Positions 1 through 8,938 of a DNA stretch of 64,000 nt are shown here, piece after piece. Position 1 is the first letter of the stretch, and each line of letters starts with the position of its first letter. Under the pieces are notes generated by a model, which made no database searches, was not told the DNA's origin, and saw nothing but the letters and a program-made list of their open reading frames with translations. Where the stretch lies: positions 1 through 64,000 of the forward strand of contig CAVTAV010000010.1 in NCBI GenBank assembly GCA_963732795.1, written 5' to 3'. The position numbers were made by a program, and so were the translations under genes. The stretch is from CAVTAV01 sp963732795. GTDB lineage: Bacteria; Pseudomonadota; Alphaproteobacteria; CAVTAV01.

Positions 1-43
1 TCCGAAGGCAGAGGTCACAGGTTCAATCCTGTCGAGTGCGCCA
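1..43 (+). tRNA. tRNA-Arg (CCG), 3' part only
   Basis: The window opens inside a tRNA gene. Bases 1-6 read TCCGAA, the end of an anticodon loop with anticodon CCG, followed by the 3' anticodon stem GGCAG, variable loop AGGTC, T-stem ACAGG, CCTGT, the 3' acceptor strand CGAGTGC, discriminator G and an encoded CCA at 41-43. The T-loop is TTCAAT, one base shorter than the usual TTCGAAT, so this may be a degenerate copy or hold a one-base error. The 5' half lies outside the window. tRNA-Arg 3' ends are common integration targets, which fits the polysaccharide locus lying directly downstream. Confidence 0.8.
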
Positions 44-108
44 ACGTTTTTTCCCAGAAATCTGCGAGTTTTTTGGCCCTTCGGGTCGACGCATATAAAT
101 CGCGCCGA

Positions 109-279
109 TTTCCCTGTTATCAGGGAAAATACAGGGAAATTCGTCCAAACAAGCCGTGCCCAGTTCGAATTCGGTGCGAATTCTCCCACGAATTTCAATG
201 CCTTGGATCCCATTTCCCTACGAAACGAAACAGGGAATTTCGCAGGCCGTAACAGGGAATTTGGCGTACAAGCAGGGAA
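109..279. repeat. CAGGGAA repeat cluster with a perfect hairpin
   Basis: Between the tRNA and the first gene the motif CAGGGAA occurs at about 121, 132, 231, 253 and 273, and its complement TTCCCT at about 110 and 213. Bases 109-128 form a perfect inverted repeat, TTTCCCTG-TTAT-CAGGGAAA. No T-run follows, so it is not a classical terminator. The whole 44-320 interval has no convincing gene; the two short ORFs starting at 203 and 286 lack family features. The function is unknown; a recombination or integration-associated sequence is possible given the neighbouring tRNA end. Confidence 0.6.
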
Positions 280-320
280 ACGATCATGCCGATGGAGCGC
301 CGGTCACGTCGAGCTACTAG

Positions 321-1646
321 CTATTCCGCGGCTGCCGCCTTCGGAGACCACCTTACACCAAGTGCGTCACAAATCCGGGACGGAATTTCAGCCAAGGGGA
401 ACTGTTCAGGAAGGCTGCCAGGAGCGGCCCCCGTGTCGATGAAATATCCGATGCCATTGTGCTGGCCATTTTTGATCGCTACGAAGGCGATGTCTTTCCT
501 GAGCCCTAAGAGGTTCTTGTTTCCCACACGGCAAGTAAAGTCATCAGGAACGTCGTGCGGATAGGTCAACATCACGAAGAGATCCGATCCGCGGTTGTCC
601 ACTTCGAACAGTGGGATGCCGCTTTCATCGTTCACAGACGTCAAAACTCGCTCGGCTTGGTTGGCCTCTTCCGCGGAGTTGCAAAAGATTACAAAGTCAC
701 GCGACATTCTTGGTTCGACGCGGGCAAAAGGCACGCCAAGTCTATTTAGGAAGTTAGGGTGGTTCTTTAGGCGCCAATAGAAGGTAACCCCGGCGTGTGG
801 GTCCTGATGCAGGCCTGTAGCGATCATAATGCGTGCGCTGGGAAACGCGTTGTGGATTTGCGCGAGGATGCGGTCGTAGAGCTTATAAATATCGAGAACC
901 GGATCCAAAGTCTGTGGGGCATACCAGTCCGGATTCCTCAACGTGCCTTGATAAGCTGCTGAATTAAACATATAGTGATGCTGGACGTGCGCTCCCGCAT
1001 TAAGAAACAGGCTCGCGAAATCCGGCCTCGTGCGTTTCGTTTCTCGAATGAAGACATCGGCCAACAACAAGTCGAGAAACATGGCTTTGTTCCATGGTTT
1101 GGACTTCGCTCCAGCCGCAATCTTGCCATACGTTCCATAGTTCGTGGGGTTGGCGTAAGCGCCGGCCCCAGCCAGCAACCAGATAATCGAGTCCACCGAC
1201 AAACGACCTTGGGCGTTGTCGTTTACAGCTTGGCTCACGGCTCGATACAAATTGCGGAGTAGCCGACGAGCTGTCAGTTCGGATGGCGTCCAGGGGTCCG
1301 GCACGAAGAAGGCAGCTTTGTGACACCGGTTCTTGGCGTTCATCGAACTCATCGCGCCGACACGCAGACCTGCTTCTTCCAAGCGTTCCCAGACTTGGGG
1401 GATATCGTGCTCTAGGATGTCTCCCAAGCGAAAGACGCCATGTTCAGCGAGTGAAAGCCCAGTGTGTGCCGTAATCCATTAAATCCATGGTTCCAAGTGG
1501 TGGTAGGGTTGCTCCGAGGCGGTCTCGTGCAAGCCGGATTCGGTAATTAAAGTCTCGAAGGCGGGCAGCTCCCCGTCTTGGGCGTATCGTCGAACAAAGT
1601 CGAAATTCAACTCGTTCAGTTCAATGAACAAAAGCTGTCTAGGCAT
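321..1646 (-). pseudogene. Phosphatase-like polysaccharide-locus protein, interrupted by an in-frame stop
   Basis: A 442-codon reading frame is split by a TAA at 1479-1481 (codon 56); both halves share one frame, so this is a substitution and not a frameshift. The start ATG at 1644-1646 overlaps the stop of the upstream glycosyltransferase by 8 bp. The N-terminus (LLFIELNELNF) and the flow across the stop (LEPWI, then WITAHTGLSLAEHGVFRLGD) suggest the lost codon was CAA or CAG for Gln. Histidine-rich segments such as NAGAHVQHH and ATGLHQDPH recall the alkaline phosphatase/phosphodiesterase superfamily, but that assignment is weak. Sitting last in the operon, it could trim or modify a glycan or lipid carrier. 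Without readthrough, only a 55-residue peptide or a shorter restart product would be made. Confidence 0.6.
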
Positions 1647-2823
1647 AGCAAGCCTTCTCACGAAACAATCGGCGATATGATGCAACAGTCATTTCGATCA
1701 CCGTCCGTTCATCGAAGCGGTTTTTGATAAAATCTCTTCCTGCTTGACCCATTGTCTCGATGTTGGAAGGGTCTTCAATGAATTTCGTGAACGCATCTAC
1801 CAAAGCTTCGACATTAGCTATCGGAACTGAATAGCCGGTTACTCCATCAATCACGACTTCACGACACCCCACTGCATCGGTCGTGAGTATCGGCCTGCCC
1901 ATTGCCGCCGCCTCAAGCATCGAACGTGGTGTGCCTTCCCGATATGAGGGCAGGACAGCAACATCAGACGAGGCGATGTATTGACGTACATCATCGACCT
2001 CTCCAATCCACTCAACCGCTCCATCAGCGTTGAGTTTAAGGAAGTCCTTCTCAGTAAGGGCGCTGGGATTGCGGGATTCAATCCCGCCAATTAATTGAAA
2101 CCGAACACTCGGGTGGCGCTTCTTAACAATTCTCGCGGCCTTCACATACTCTCGAATGCCTTTCTCGATGATCAGGCGACCAATCATCAAGAAAGTCGGA
2201 ACACCACGATCTAAATACGGTAGAGGTGCAGGAACGAAACGTTCAGTGTCCACTCCAAATCCCGGCACCAAAGCTGTTCTTTTTGCGCTTACGAGTCGGT
2301 TCTCCAAGAAAAACGAACGGTCCTCGGTATTTTGGAAGAACACGAAATCCGCTCGGCTAAGGGCAGCACGATACAGCATTTTGACGGCCCACCTTAGCCA
2401 ACTCTTTCCGGTAATGAATACGTGCCCAATGCCTGTAATTGTCACTATGCGAACTGGAACTCCGGCCATCGCTGCCGCCAGGGTTCCGTAAATTGCGGGC
2501 TTGATCGTGAAGCTGTGGACGATGGTGGGATGCTCTCTCTTAAATCGCCGCCACAATTGAATGAAAAGAACCAAATCTTGAAAGACGTCAATGCCACGAC
2601 GGCTGACGTGAGCGGGTTGGAACTCGAAACCTTCGGATTGAAGTTTGAGATCAAACCCGTCTCCGCCCCCACCTATGCAAATAACATGTCGAAAGACTTT
2701 CTGAAGCTCCCTCATGAGATTCCGGCGAAAGTTATAGAGGGTCCACGAGCAACGCGATAAGACGACTATATCTGCCGCTTTCGCATATGTATCGACGGCC
2801 CTTTCGTCGCTGCCGTCTATCAT
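1639..2823 (-). CDS. Glycosyltransferase family 4, PglA/WcaL-like
   Basis: This 394-residue GT-B protein has an N-terminal acceptor domain (about 18-190, with VVLSRCSWTLYNFRRNL and HSFTIKPAIYG) and a C-terminal Glycos_transf_1 domain (about 205-370). The nucleotide-sugar motif reads EGTPRSMLEAAAMGRP, containing the E-x7-E pattern of retaining GT4 enzymes. The HSFTIKPAIYG stretch resembles undecaprenyl-linked sugar transferases of the PglA type. It probably adds one sugar to the lipid-linked repeat unit on the cytoplasmic face of the inner membrane. Its ATG overlaps the asnB stop as ATGA, and its stop overlaps the next start by 8 bp, so it is translated within the polysaccharide operon. Sugar specificity cannot be read from the sequence. 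Confidence 0.85.
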   Translation of the reverse strand: MIDGSDERAVDTYAKAADIVVLSRCSWTLYNFRRNLMRELQKVFRHVICIGGGGDGFDLKLQSEGFEFQPAHVSRRGIDVFQDLVLFIQLWRRFKREHPTIVHSFTIKPAIYGTLAAAMAGVPVRIVTITGIGHVFITGKSWLRWAVKMLYRAALSRADFVFFQNTEDRSFFLENRLVSAKRTALVPGFGVDTERFVPAPLPYLDRGVPTFLMIGRLIIEKGIREYVKAARIVKKRHPSVRFQLIGGIESRNPSALTEKDFLKLNADGAVEWIGEVDDVRQYIASSDVAVLPSYREGTPRSMLEAAAMGRPILTTDAVGCREVVIDGVTGYSVPIANVEALVDAFTKFIEDPSNIETMGQAGRDFIKNRFDERTVIEMTVASYRRLFREKACYA

Positions 2824-4814
2824 GTGCGGTGTCCAACCAAGCTAGTTTTGTCGCCGGTATTCTGCGACCACATCCCAGTGCTCTTGGTCTGCTCCTGCCA
2901 CCATGCTTGAAACATTAGAATGTCCCAAAGCTCAACATGTCGGTATCGGCTCCCGTTGCTATGTTCTGACCACAAGTCTCGGACTATAGAGGGCTCAAAG
3001 AACCCCTCCGCCATGAGTCTGCGCTCGTTGAGCAAGTCTTCCGCCCAATCTCTAAGTGGCCCCCGAAGCCAAGAGCCAATCGGAACGCCGAACCCCATCT
3101 TGGGCCGGTTTGTCAACGCTGGTGGTACGTGCTTGGCAAGCACTTTCCGCAGTATCCATTTGCCTTGTCCGCGGCGGATCTTAAGCGCCAAAGGCAGGCG
3201 CCACGCCAATTCGACAACCTCGTGGTCGAGAAACGGCACGCGAGCTTCCAGGCCCACTGCCATCGTCGCTCTGTCTACCTTGGCGAGTATATCATCGGGC
3301 AGATACGTAATTGTATCCCAGTACATCATCTGCGTTGGGATATTTCCCGTGTCCTCAAGGCTGTTGTCGAGCGCGGTGCGTGGTTCGCCTCCGTCCCGTA
3401 CAATGGCGCTTGGACAGTGACAGTTTGAGATTATGTCGCGATAGAGGTCTCTTGGCCCTTTCGCCTCCAGGATCGCTGCCAACGTGGGTAAGCGGAATTC
3501 GATCGCAGGCAGGCGGTACCTGTGGGGCAATCGTTGGTTTAGGGCCCCGATCGCATGGCTGACTTTATGATTAAGGATGGACCGAGCGAAGGTCTCGCGA
3601 AGCCCCTGGGGCAACTTTGACGCTCGGTTCCATATGGATGGTGATTGGACGTATCGGTTGTAACCGCCAAAAAGTTCGTCCCCGCCATCACCGGACAGGC
3701 TGACGGTGACATGGCGGCGAGCCAATTCACTTACGAGGTAGGTAGGTATTTGCGACGCGTCGCCAAACGGTTCATCCCAAATGTTAGGCAATTTGGGTAC
3801 GACCGCCAGCGCATCAGCCGCAGTAACGTAAAACTCGGTGTGATCTGTCCGAAGGTGAGTGGCGACGTCTCTTGCGACTATGGCTTCGTCAAATCCATCT
3901 TCATGAAAACCGATGCTAAACGTCCTGACTGGACGCGACGACTGCGACTGCATCAATGCTACAATCGTCGATAAGTCGATCCCGCCCGACAAAAAAGCGC
4001 CTAGCGGTACATCGGCTTCCATCCTCATTCGCACTGCCTTTGCCAAGGCGGCCTCAATTACGTTTGTAAGTTCGTCGGCGTCACCTTGAAGGTCAGCTCC
4101 CCGCCGAGCGACAACATCAAAATCCCAGTAGCATTGGGGCTGGCCCGCAGTTACCGAGCCACCTCGAATAGCAATGTAGTGTGCCGGCTGAAGCTTAGTT
4201 ATGCCCGTCCATATACTGTGTGGCGCCGGAATATATCCGAATCGCAAGTAAAAAGTCAGGGCCCGCCGATCGACCTGTCCTTCCCAGTTGGGATGAGCTG
4301 CAAGGGCTTTCAGTTGCGAACCGAACAGAAAGACCCCGTTACTCCATCCGTAATAGAGTGGCTTTTCTCCTATGCGGTCTCGTGCCAAATGAAGAATTTT
4401 CGAGTGGCGGTCCCAGAGAGCGAATGCGAACATTCCATTGACTCTTCTGAGCGTCTTTTCAACACCCCAATACGCTAACGCCGCCAACAGAACTTCGGTA
4501 TCCGAGTGTCCCTTCCAGCGAGGTGACGCGTTGGCCGCCTCAAGCTCCAGCCTGAGATCTTTATGATTATATATCTCGCCGTTGTAGGCGAGGACGAAGC
4601 GCCCACACGACGAAGTCATGGGTTGGTGGCCTGCTGGAGAAAGGTCGAGAATTGAAAGACGTCTATGGCCTAATCCAACTCCATCTTGAGGATCCGACCA
4701 AGTCCCAGCACTGTCTGGCCCGCGACTGGCGATTCTATCAGTCATCGCAGCCAATATACGATCGGCGTGATCCGGGGCCTGGCCCCGCGTCAAAAAGCCT
4801 GCGATGCCACACAT
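2820..4814 (-). CDS. asnB: Asparagine synthase (glutamine-hydrolysing), PP-loop altered
   Basis: The start is placed at MCGIAGF (4814) because Cys2 must become the N-terminal nucleophile; the frame is open 13 codons further upstream. Residues 2-200 form the class II glutamine amidotransferase domain and about 250-640 the ATP-dependent synthetase domain; 664 residues is usual for the family. The pyrophosphate loop reads SGGIDLS at 276-282, whereas the family has SGGIDSS. The codon TTA at 3972-3974 is one transition away from the Ser codon TCA. This Ser contacts ATP phosphates, so activity may be reduced. AsnB-type proteins in polysaccharide loci often amidate sugar or uronic acid carboxylates, a plausible role here. 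It lies 5 bp after the methyltransferase gene and overlaps the next gene by 4 bp. Confidence 0.88.
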   Translation of the reverse strand: MCGIAGFLTRGQAPDHADRILAAMTDRIASRGPDSAGTWSDPQDGVGLGHRRLSILDLSPAGHQPMTSSCGRFVLAYNGEIYNHKDLRLELEAANASPRWKGHSDTEVLLAALAYWGVEKTLRRVNGMFAFALWDRHSKILHLARDRIGEKPLYYGWSNGVFLFGSQLKALAAHPNWEGQVDRRALTFYLRFGYIPAPHSIWTGITKLQPAHYIAIRGGSVTAGQPQCYWDFDVVARRGADLQGDADELTNVIEAALAKAVRMRMEADVPLGAFLSGGIDLSTIVALMQSQSSRPVRTFSIGFHEDGFDEAIVARDVATHLRTDHTEFYVTAADALAVVPKLPNIWDEPFGDASQIPTYLVSELARRHVTVSLSGDGGDELFGGYNRYVQSPSIWNRASKLPQGLRETFARSILNHKVSHAIGALNQRLPHRYRLPAIEFRLPTLAAILEAKGPRDLYRDIISNCHCPSAIVRDGGEPRTALDNSLEDTGNIPTQMMYWDTITYLPDDILAKVDRATMAVGLEARVPFLDHEVVELAWRLPLALKIRRGQGKWILRKVLAKHVPPALTNRPKMGFGVPIGSWLRGPLRDWAEDLLNERRLMAEGFFEPSIVRDLWSEHSNGSRYRHVELWDILMFQAWWQEQTKSTGMWSQNTGDKTSLVGHRT

Positions 4815-4819
4815 TGAAC

Positions 4820-5734
4820 CTAGGCAGCCCTTCGAAATCCGACGGCACACCAAAAGGGCGGCGCCGGACTAAATTCGATGTCAGTCAAGTCGCAATCCGA
4901 CATCATCTGTTTAATTTCAGCCCTCGTAAATCGTTGCTCTAGACGTGTTCCGAAACGGTCAAGCGCATCGTTGCGCATCACATAAAACGGTTTATCCCGA
5001 TAGTATGACAGAGGAAGATTGGTTGTTGAGATGCCAAAGCGTTCAAGAACTCTGGATATGCGCGCAAGGGGCCAATAAAGTGTTCCCGCCAAAAGCTGGC
5101 TCACCCAATACCGTGGCCCGTAAGGAAGTTTGCTCGTGAGCCTCCGGCAAATGTCTGTCGCGGACCAAATGAATCGAAACCAAGCAGGCTTGTTGTCGAA
5201 ACGGTAATAAAGATAGATAAGGAGAGGTGCGCCCGGCTTCAGCTTTTCGACGCAAGCTTTGAGAGCTGCTCTGGTATCTGGAATATGGTGCAGGACGCCG
5301 AGCGAATAAGCAAAATCCAATGATCCTGCTTGAATATCCGCCTCATTCACTGTGCAATGTTGAAAGCTACAGTTCTTGTAGCTCTTCAAATTTTTCTTCG
5401 CGATGTTCAGAGCCTCGTGGCTCGCATCAATGCAAATGAGATGTTTGACTTGTGGTGCGATGACCGCAGCCCATCGCCCACTTCCGACACCGAAATCTGC
5501 TCCAACAGCCGAGAGATTTAGTGCCTGTTGCGGAAAGATGCCAAAGTATTCGTCGAAAATATGCCTCCGCGCCGCGTCGCTCAGCGCAGACTGATCGAAT
5601 CGTGACCATTCATCGCCAAAACCCAGAGATGTGGCCTGATCTACGTTGTTCGGAGGAGCCCTCTCGATTGATTCAACATCCTTCATCGCGTCTTCTCGTT
5701 CGAGGTGTCTATCAAACACTACTTGATTGCGCAT
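4820..5734 (-). CDS. Class I SAM-dependent methyltransferase
   Basis: A 304-residue protein with a Methyltransf_11/25-type Rossmann domain at about 75-175: motif I is GADFGVGSGRWAAVIAP, the acidic end of beta2 is LICIDAS, and the post-I region reads SLGVLHHIPD. The C-terminal third carries aromatic-rich helices (KPAWFRFIW, LLAGTLYWPLARI) that may sit at the membrane. It probably methylates a sugar or lipid-linked intermediate of the surface polysaccharide. The first ATG at 5734 is used; a second at 5686 (MKDVESIER) is also possible. The 129-bp gap upstream to 5863 is AT-rich and could hold a secondary promoter, though no clear -35/-10 pair was found. Confidence 0.8.
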   Translation of the reverse strand: MRNQVVFDRHLEREDAMKDVESIERAPPNNVDQATSLGFGDEWSRFDQSALSDAARRHIFDEYFGIFPQQALNLSAVGADFGVGSGRWAAVIAPQVKHLICIDASHEALNIAKKNLKSYKNCSFQHCTVNEADIQAGSLDFAYSLGVLHHIPDTRAALKACVEKLKPGAPLLIYLYYRFDNKPAWFRFIWSATDICRRLTSKLPYGPRYWVSQLLAGTLYWPLARISRVLERFGISTTNLPLSYYRDKPFYVMRNDALDRFGTRLEQRFTRAEIKQMMSDCDLTDIEFSPAPPFWCAVGFRRAA

Positions 5735-5863
5735 TTTTTTCGAATATCGGGTGAGGCCGTATAGTACTCACTTGAGGCCATACATCATCATTACTTTTGC
5801 TTGGCTGGTTCACTTTCGATAACGAAAAATGATGACATTACGGGTATCATATAAGTTCGCTTT

Positions 5864-7043
5864 TCATTTGGCTATGGATTCGCAAAATCGCCGATAGAAG
5901 TCGAGGCGTCTTTTGTTGAGAATATCTTTAGAATATCTTTTCGAAACATTCCAATTTCGCGTCGCTCTTTCTTCTCTCCAAGCCTGATCCGTCAGAGCTC
6001 GGCGCAAGAGGTGGGCGAGTTGCTTCGCGTTTCCTGGCTGCATCATGTCTTCTCGGTCCAACAACTCAGGAATGCCTGCTCGTGTGGATCCAATGGATGG
6101 ACAGCCCCTACTCATCGCTTCTATCAAGCCGCGCGGGAGACCCTCCTGCAGACTTGGCTGTAGATACACGTCAGTGTCGTCAAGCCAGGAAAGTACGGCC
6201 CGGCCCGGCGGCAGGATACCGTCAAAGCGGCACATGTCGGCAACGTCGAGGCTATGAGCCATCTCTAGCCATGGCGTGGGATCTCCGTTACCCAGGACAT
6301 GGAAACGAATTAGGGGAAAGTCCTGCTTTAAATCACGTAGGGCCGCGAGAACGGTTTGAACGCCCTTGTATCTTGTCCGAAGCGTTCCAATGAGGCCTAA
6401 TCGCAACGCCGCCGTCTGCGTCTTCGTGCGCTGAAGGCGTTGTTGCAGGACGGCTTTATTTGGTTGGTCTATTTGAACGTTTGAACAGGAAATACTTATC
6501 GCCAATCTTGTTGGGATATCTACTCTGGAGAAAGCGGTCGGTCACATAGAGTGCGAACTTTGCTCTAGAAATTGCCGTCCGCGTCCGTAACGCCATTACG
6601 GGGGCGTAGACCTTTCCCTGCCAGTTTCCATAATTCCACATCGTGCCCCACGCGCATCCTACGACTTCAACCGCCCAAGGTTTGCCTTGGCGTTCGGCCA
6701 ATTTCGTCGCGAGCAAGCCAATCTCGCTGGGAAGGCGAGCCACGACGGCATCGGCTTCGGCAATTGCCGCGTCCAGCTTCCTCTTGGCCTCGCGTCGTCG
6801 GCTAACTTGAGCAATCGCGCTAGACAAATTTGGAAGGAATCTAAAATCGGTCTCTGGTCTACTAGAAATCGCGAGGTCATCGATGCTTCTTCCGGGCTGT
6901 AGTCGCCCTTCACGACCGACAACGATCAACTGCTCACACACGGCAAGATAACGGTCCCACATCGACGCCGAAAATTGCGGATCCGTGTAGATCACTCCTC
7001 CTGCAGAGACGAAAAAACAGTCATGAGCGAATAAAAACTTCAC
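5864..7043 (-). CDS. Glycosyltransferase family 4, split by a +1 frameshift
   Basis: Two overlapping frames make one GT4 protein. 6456-7043 encodes the N-terminal acceptor domain (MKFLFAHDCFF, VVGREGRL, YVTDRFLQSRYPN) and 5864-6505 the C-terminal nucleotide-sugar domain (LGLIGTLRTRYKGVQ, LQEGLPRGLIEAMSRGCP, with the E-x7-E pattern). Homologues read directly from RYP into a SNV segment, present here as ISCSNVQID in the second frame, so the join lies near 6505-6520. Removing one base gives 392 residues, the normal GT4 size. Given the other insertions in this window a sequencing insertion is likely. If real, the enzyme is dead. It lies between two methyltransferase genes of the polysaccharide operon. 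Confidence 0.75.
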
Positions 7044-7091
7044 GCATCACCTTGAATGATCAAGCGCCATCTCGCTGGCCTAAAGAGTGGG

Positions 7092-8057
7092 TCAGTGTTG
7101 CGCGCCTTTGTAGTGCGCAATGATTTGTCTTTCACTTATTCTATTCGCAGATTTTCGACCAAGAAAATATACACCAGTTGCAGAGTCGATCGAATATTCG
7201 GCCGGCACGATTAGGTCGATGTACTTCACCCAAAAGGCCATCATTTTGGCCGCGCGCCCCACTTTTCTCGAACGAAAAACCCCGGTGAGCAATTCATCCA
7301 GAGCACGCAAGAAATGATCGGCGCAGCCACCAGACGCTCCGGATGCGATCAAATCGAAATTTCTAAAAAGATACCTATGGCCGCTTTCGGTAAAGCGCGT
7401 GAAATCGAATGGTCCTTCGTGAACAGCCTGCAGAAAAGGAGTCTCCGCATAGACGATCCCGTCGGGTTTCAGAACGCGCCAGATCTCGCTTACGACTAAG
7501 TACGGGTCAACTACATGTTCAAGAACAGCCTGTACGACTACAATATCGAAAAAATCGTCCACGAACGGAATGTCATGAGCGTCTGCAACGAGTTGAACGT
7601 TATCGCTTAAGTATATGTCGAATGAAAATAAATCGACATTCTCGTCTTGGTACAGTTGTTCTATTCCGATGCCGACAGCTCCGCCACCAATAATCAACGC
7701 GCGTGGCCGAACACTTTGTTCTTCGAAGGATTTTATGATCTTCGCTATGTTTTTGTCCGTTACCTTAATCGCAGGCTGCGTAAGAAATCTTTGAATTCCG
7801 CCGAGATATGTGGGTTTTCTGCCAAGTTGGGATCTTCCCCGGCTGGCGATGACCTCATCGCTATTCAGCACACTTCTATCAAAGTCAACAAGAATTGGTC
7901 GCCCATCGATAATCGGGAAGCGTGTGCCGCGCGACCTCTCAAAGACAAAGTCGTCCTCATCCCAGATCAAGTTTTCGTTCGTAATGGGACATCTTAGGAA
8001 AGCTTTGTATGCCTTAAGATCGACGAGCATAAACCGTTCAGTTTCGAAATGATGCAT
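7092..8057 (-). CDS. Methyltransferase domain protein with short Trm112-like N-terminus
   Basis: The protein has 321 residues, or 312 from the second ATG at 8030. The N-terminal 60 residues (FLRCPITNENLIW, RFPIIDGRPILVDF) resemble the Trm112/YcaR-like domain that often precedes sugar-locus methyltransferases, but with one Cys only. The Methyltransf_11 core follows at about 115-215 (LIIGGGAVGIGIEQLY, VVQAVLEHVVDPYLVVSEIW, RVLKPDGIVYAETPFLQ). The motif FDFTRFTESGHRYLF is typical of methyltransferases in glycan clusters. It is probably a sugar or aglycone O-methyltransferase. Both intergenic gaps are short (48 bp and 26 bp), so it belongs to the operon. Confidence 0.78.
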   Translation of the reverse strand: MHHFETERFMLVDLKAYKAFLRCPITNENLIWDEDDFVFERSRGTRFPIIDGRPILVDFDRSVLNSDEVIASRGRSQLGRKPTYLGGIQRFLTQPAIKVTDKNIAKIIKSFEEQSVRPRALIIGGGAVGIGIEQLYQDENVDLFSFDIYLSDNVQLVADAHDIPFVDDFFDIVVVQAVLEHVVDPYLVVSEIWRVLKPDGIVYAETPFLQAVHEGPFDFTRFTESGHRYLFRNFDLIASGASGGCADHFLRALDELLTGVFRSRKVGRAAKMMAFWVKYIDLIVPAEYSIDSATGVYFLGRKSANRISERQIIAHYKGAQH

Positions 8058-8083
8058 GGTCTAATTTGGCAAGGCGGGAATTT

Positions 8084-8938
8084 TTATGGCAGGCAAATTA
8101 TGTTCTGCCAAGGGCGGAGTTTCCGACTGGATGTCGGAAGTGAAATGCCGCCGCGCCAAAGGCGTCGGAACCTGTAATTGAACGTTTCGAGAAAAGTCAA
8201 AATGTCCTGTGGTTCATAACCCGCGGCCCGGGCCGTTTCTTGATTGACTTCGACGATCAACATTGGACGGTCTCGTTTCAACGTCTCGACCGCCCCTTCC
8301 AACATCGGAAGTTCAGCCCCTTCAATGTCGATCTTAATTGCGTCGACGCGTTCAATCGATCTTTGATTCACGAAATCGTCCAAGCGCATGATAGGAACGG
8401 TGCCGGTGTCAATCGCTCGGTCTTTGGTCTTGAACATGGTCATCATCCCCGAATGTGCCATGCCATCTCCGCTGTAATGGTCGCTGGCATATAAAGAAAA
8501 TTTTCCGGGCTCACGACCCAGGCCACACTCGATCACTTCAATCCGCTGAAAGCCATTAAGTTCTTTGTTATGACGTAGCCTAGCGGCTAGCTCAGGCATT
8601 GGCTCAAATGCGTAGACCTTACCGCGCGTCCCCACGAGCTTGGCGGCAACTGTGCTAATCTCACCGACATTTGCGCCAACATCGAGCATAGTCATTCCCG
8701 GACGCAGTAGTCGGCGTAATGCGATCAGAATGCTGGGACTATAACTTCCGTACCAAAAGATTTTGCTTTCCATATGTTCGGATAAACGAAGCGAAATTCG
8801 GATATTTCCGTCAAAGTCATCAACAGTTCTTTCCCCGGCGCCTGCGTAGCGACGTCGCAGCGTTTCTAGCATGCGCCCGGTGCCCGGCACTTTATGCAAC
8901 GCCATCGCTGTCTTCCTTAAGCGATTCAGGTCTGTCAC
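8084..8938 (-). CDS. FkbM family methyltransferase
   Basis: This 284-residue protein shows the FkbM signatures: SAM-binding DVGANVGEIS near residue 88, AFEPMPELAARLRHN, and the carboxy-proximal KIDIEGAELPMLEGA followed by IVEVN. FkbM enzymes O-methylate sugar hydroxyls and are frequent in rhizobial polysaccharide loci. The gene overlaps the upstream flippase gene by an ATGA junction, which supports co-translation. It is the third methyltransferase of the cluster, so the mature polysaccharide is likely methylated at more than one position. The acceptor is unknown. Confidence 0.88.
   Translation of the reverse strand: MTDLNRLRKTAMALHKVPGTGRMLETLRRRYAGAGERTVDDFDGNIRISLRLSEHMESKIFWYGSYSPSILIALRRLLRPGMTMLDVGANVGEISTVAAKLVGTRGKVYAFEPMPELAARLRHNKELNGFQRIEVIECGLGREPGKFSLYASDHYSGDGMAHSGMMTMFKTKDRAIDTGTVPIMRLDDFVNQRSIERVDAIKIDIEGAELPMLEGAVETLKRDRPMLIVEVNQETARAAGYEPQDILTFLETFNYRFRRLWRGGISLPTSSRKLRPWQNIICLP

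Noticed and set aside
203..564. Short ORFs after the tRNA (203-442 and 286-564, plus strand)
   Set aside because: They cross the repeat cluster and the 3' end of the opposite-strand gene, with no family features.
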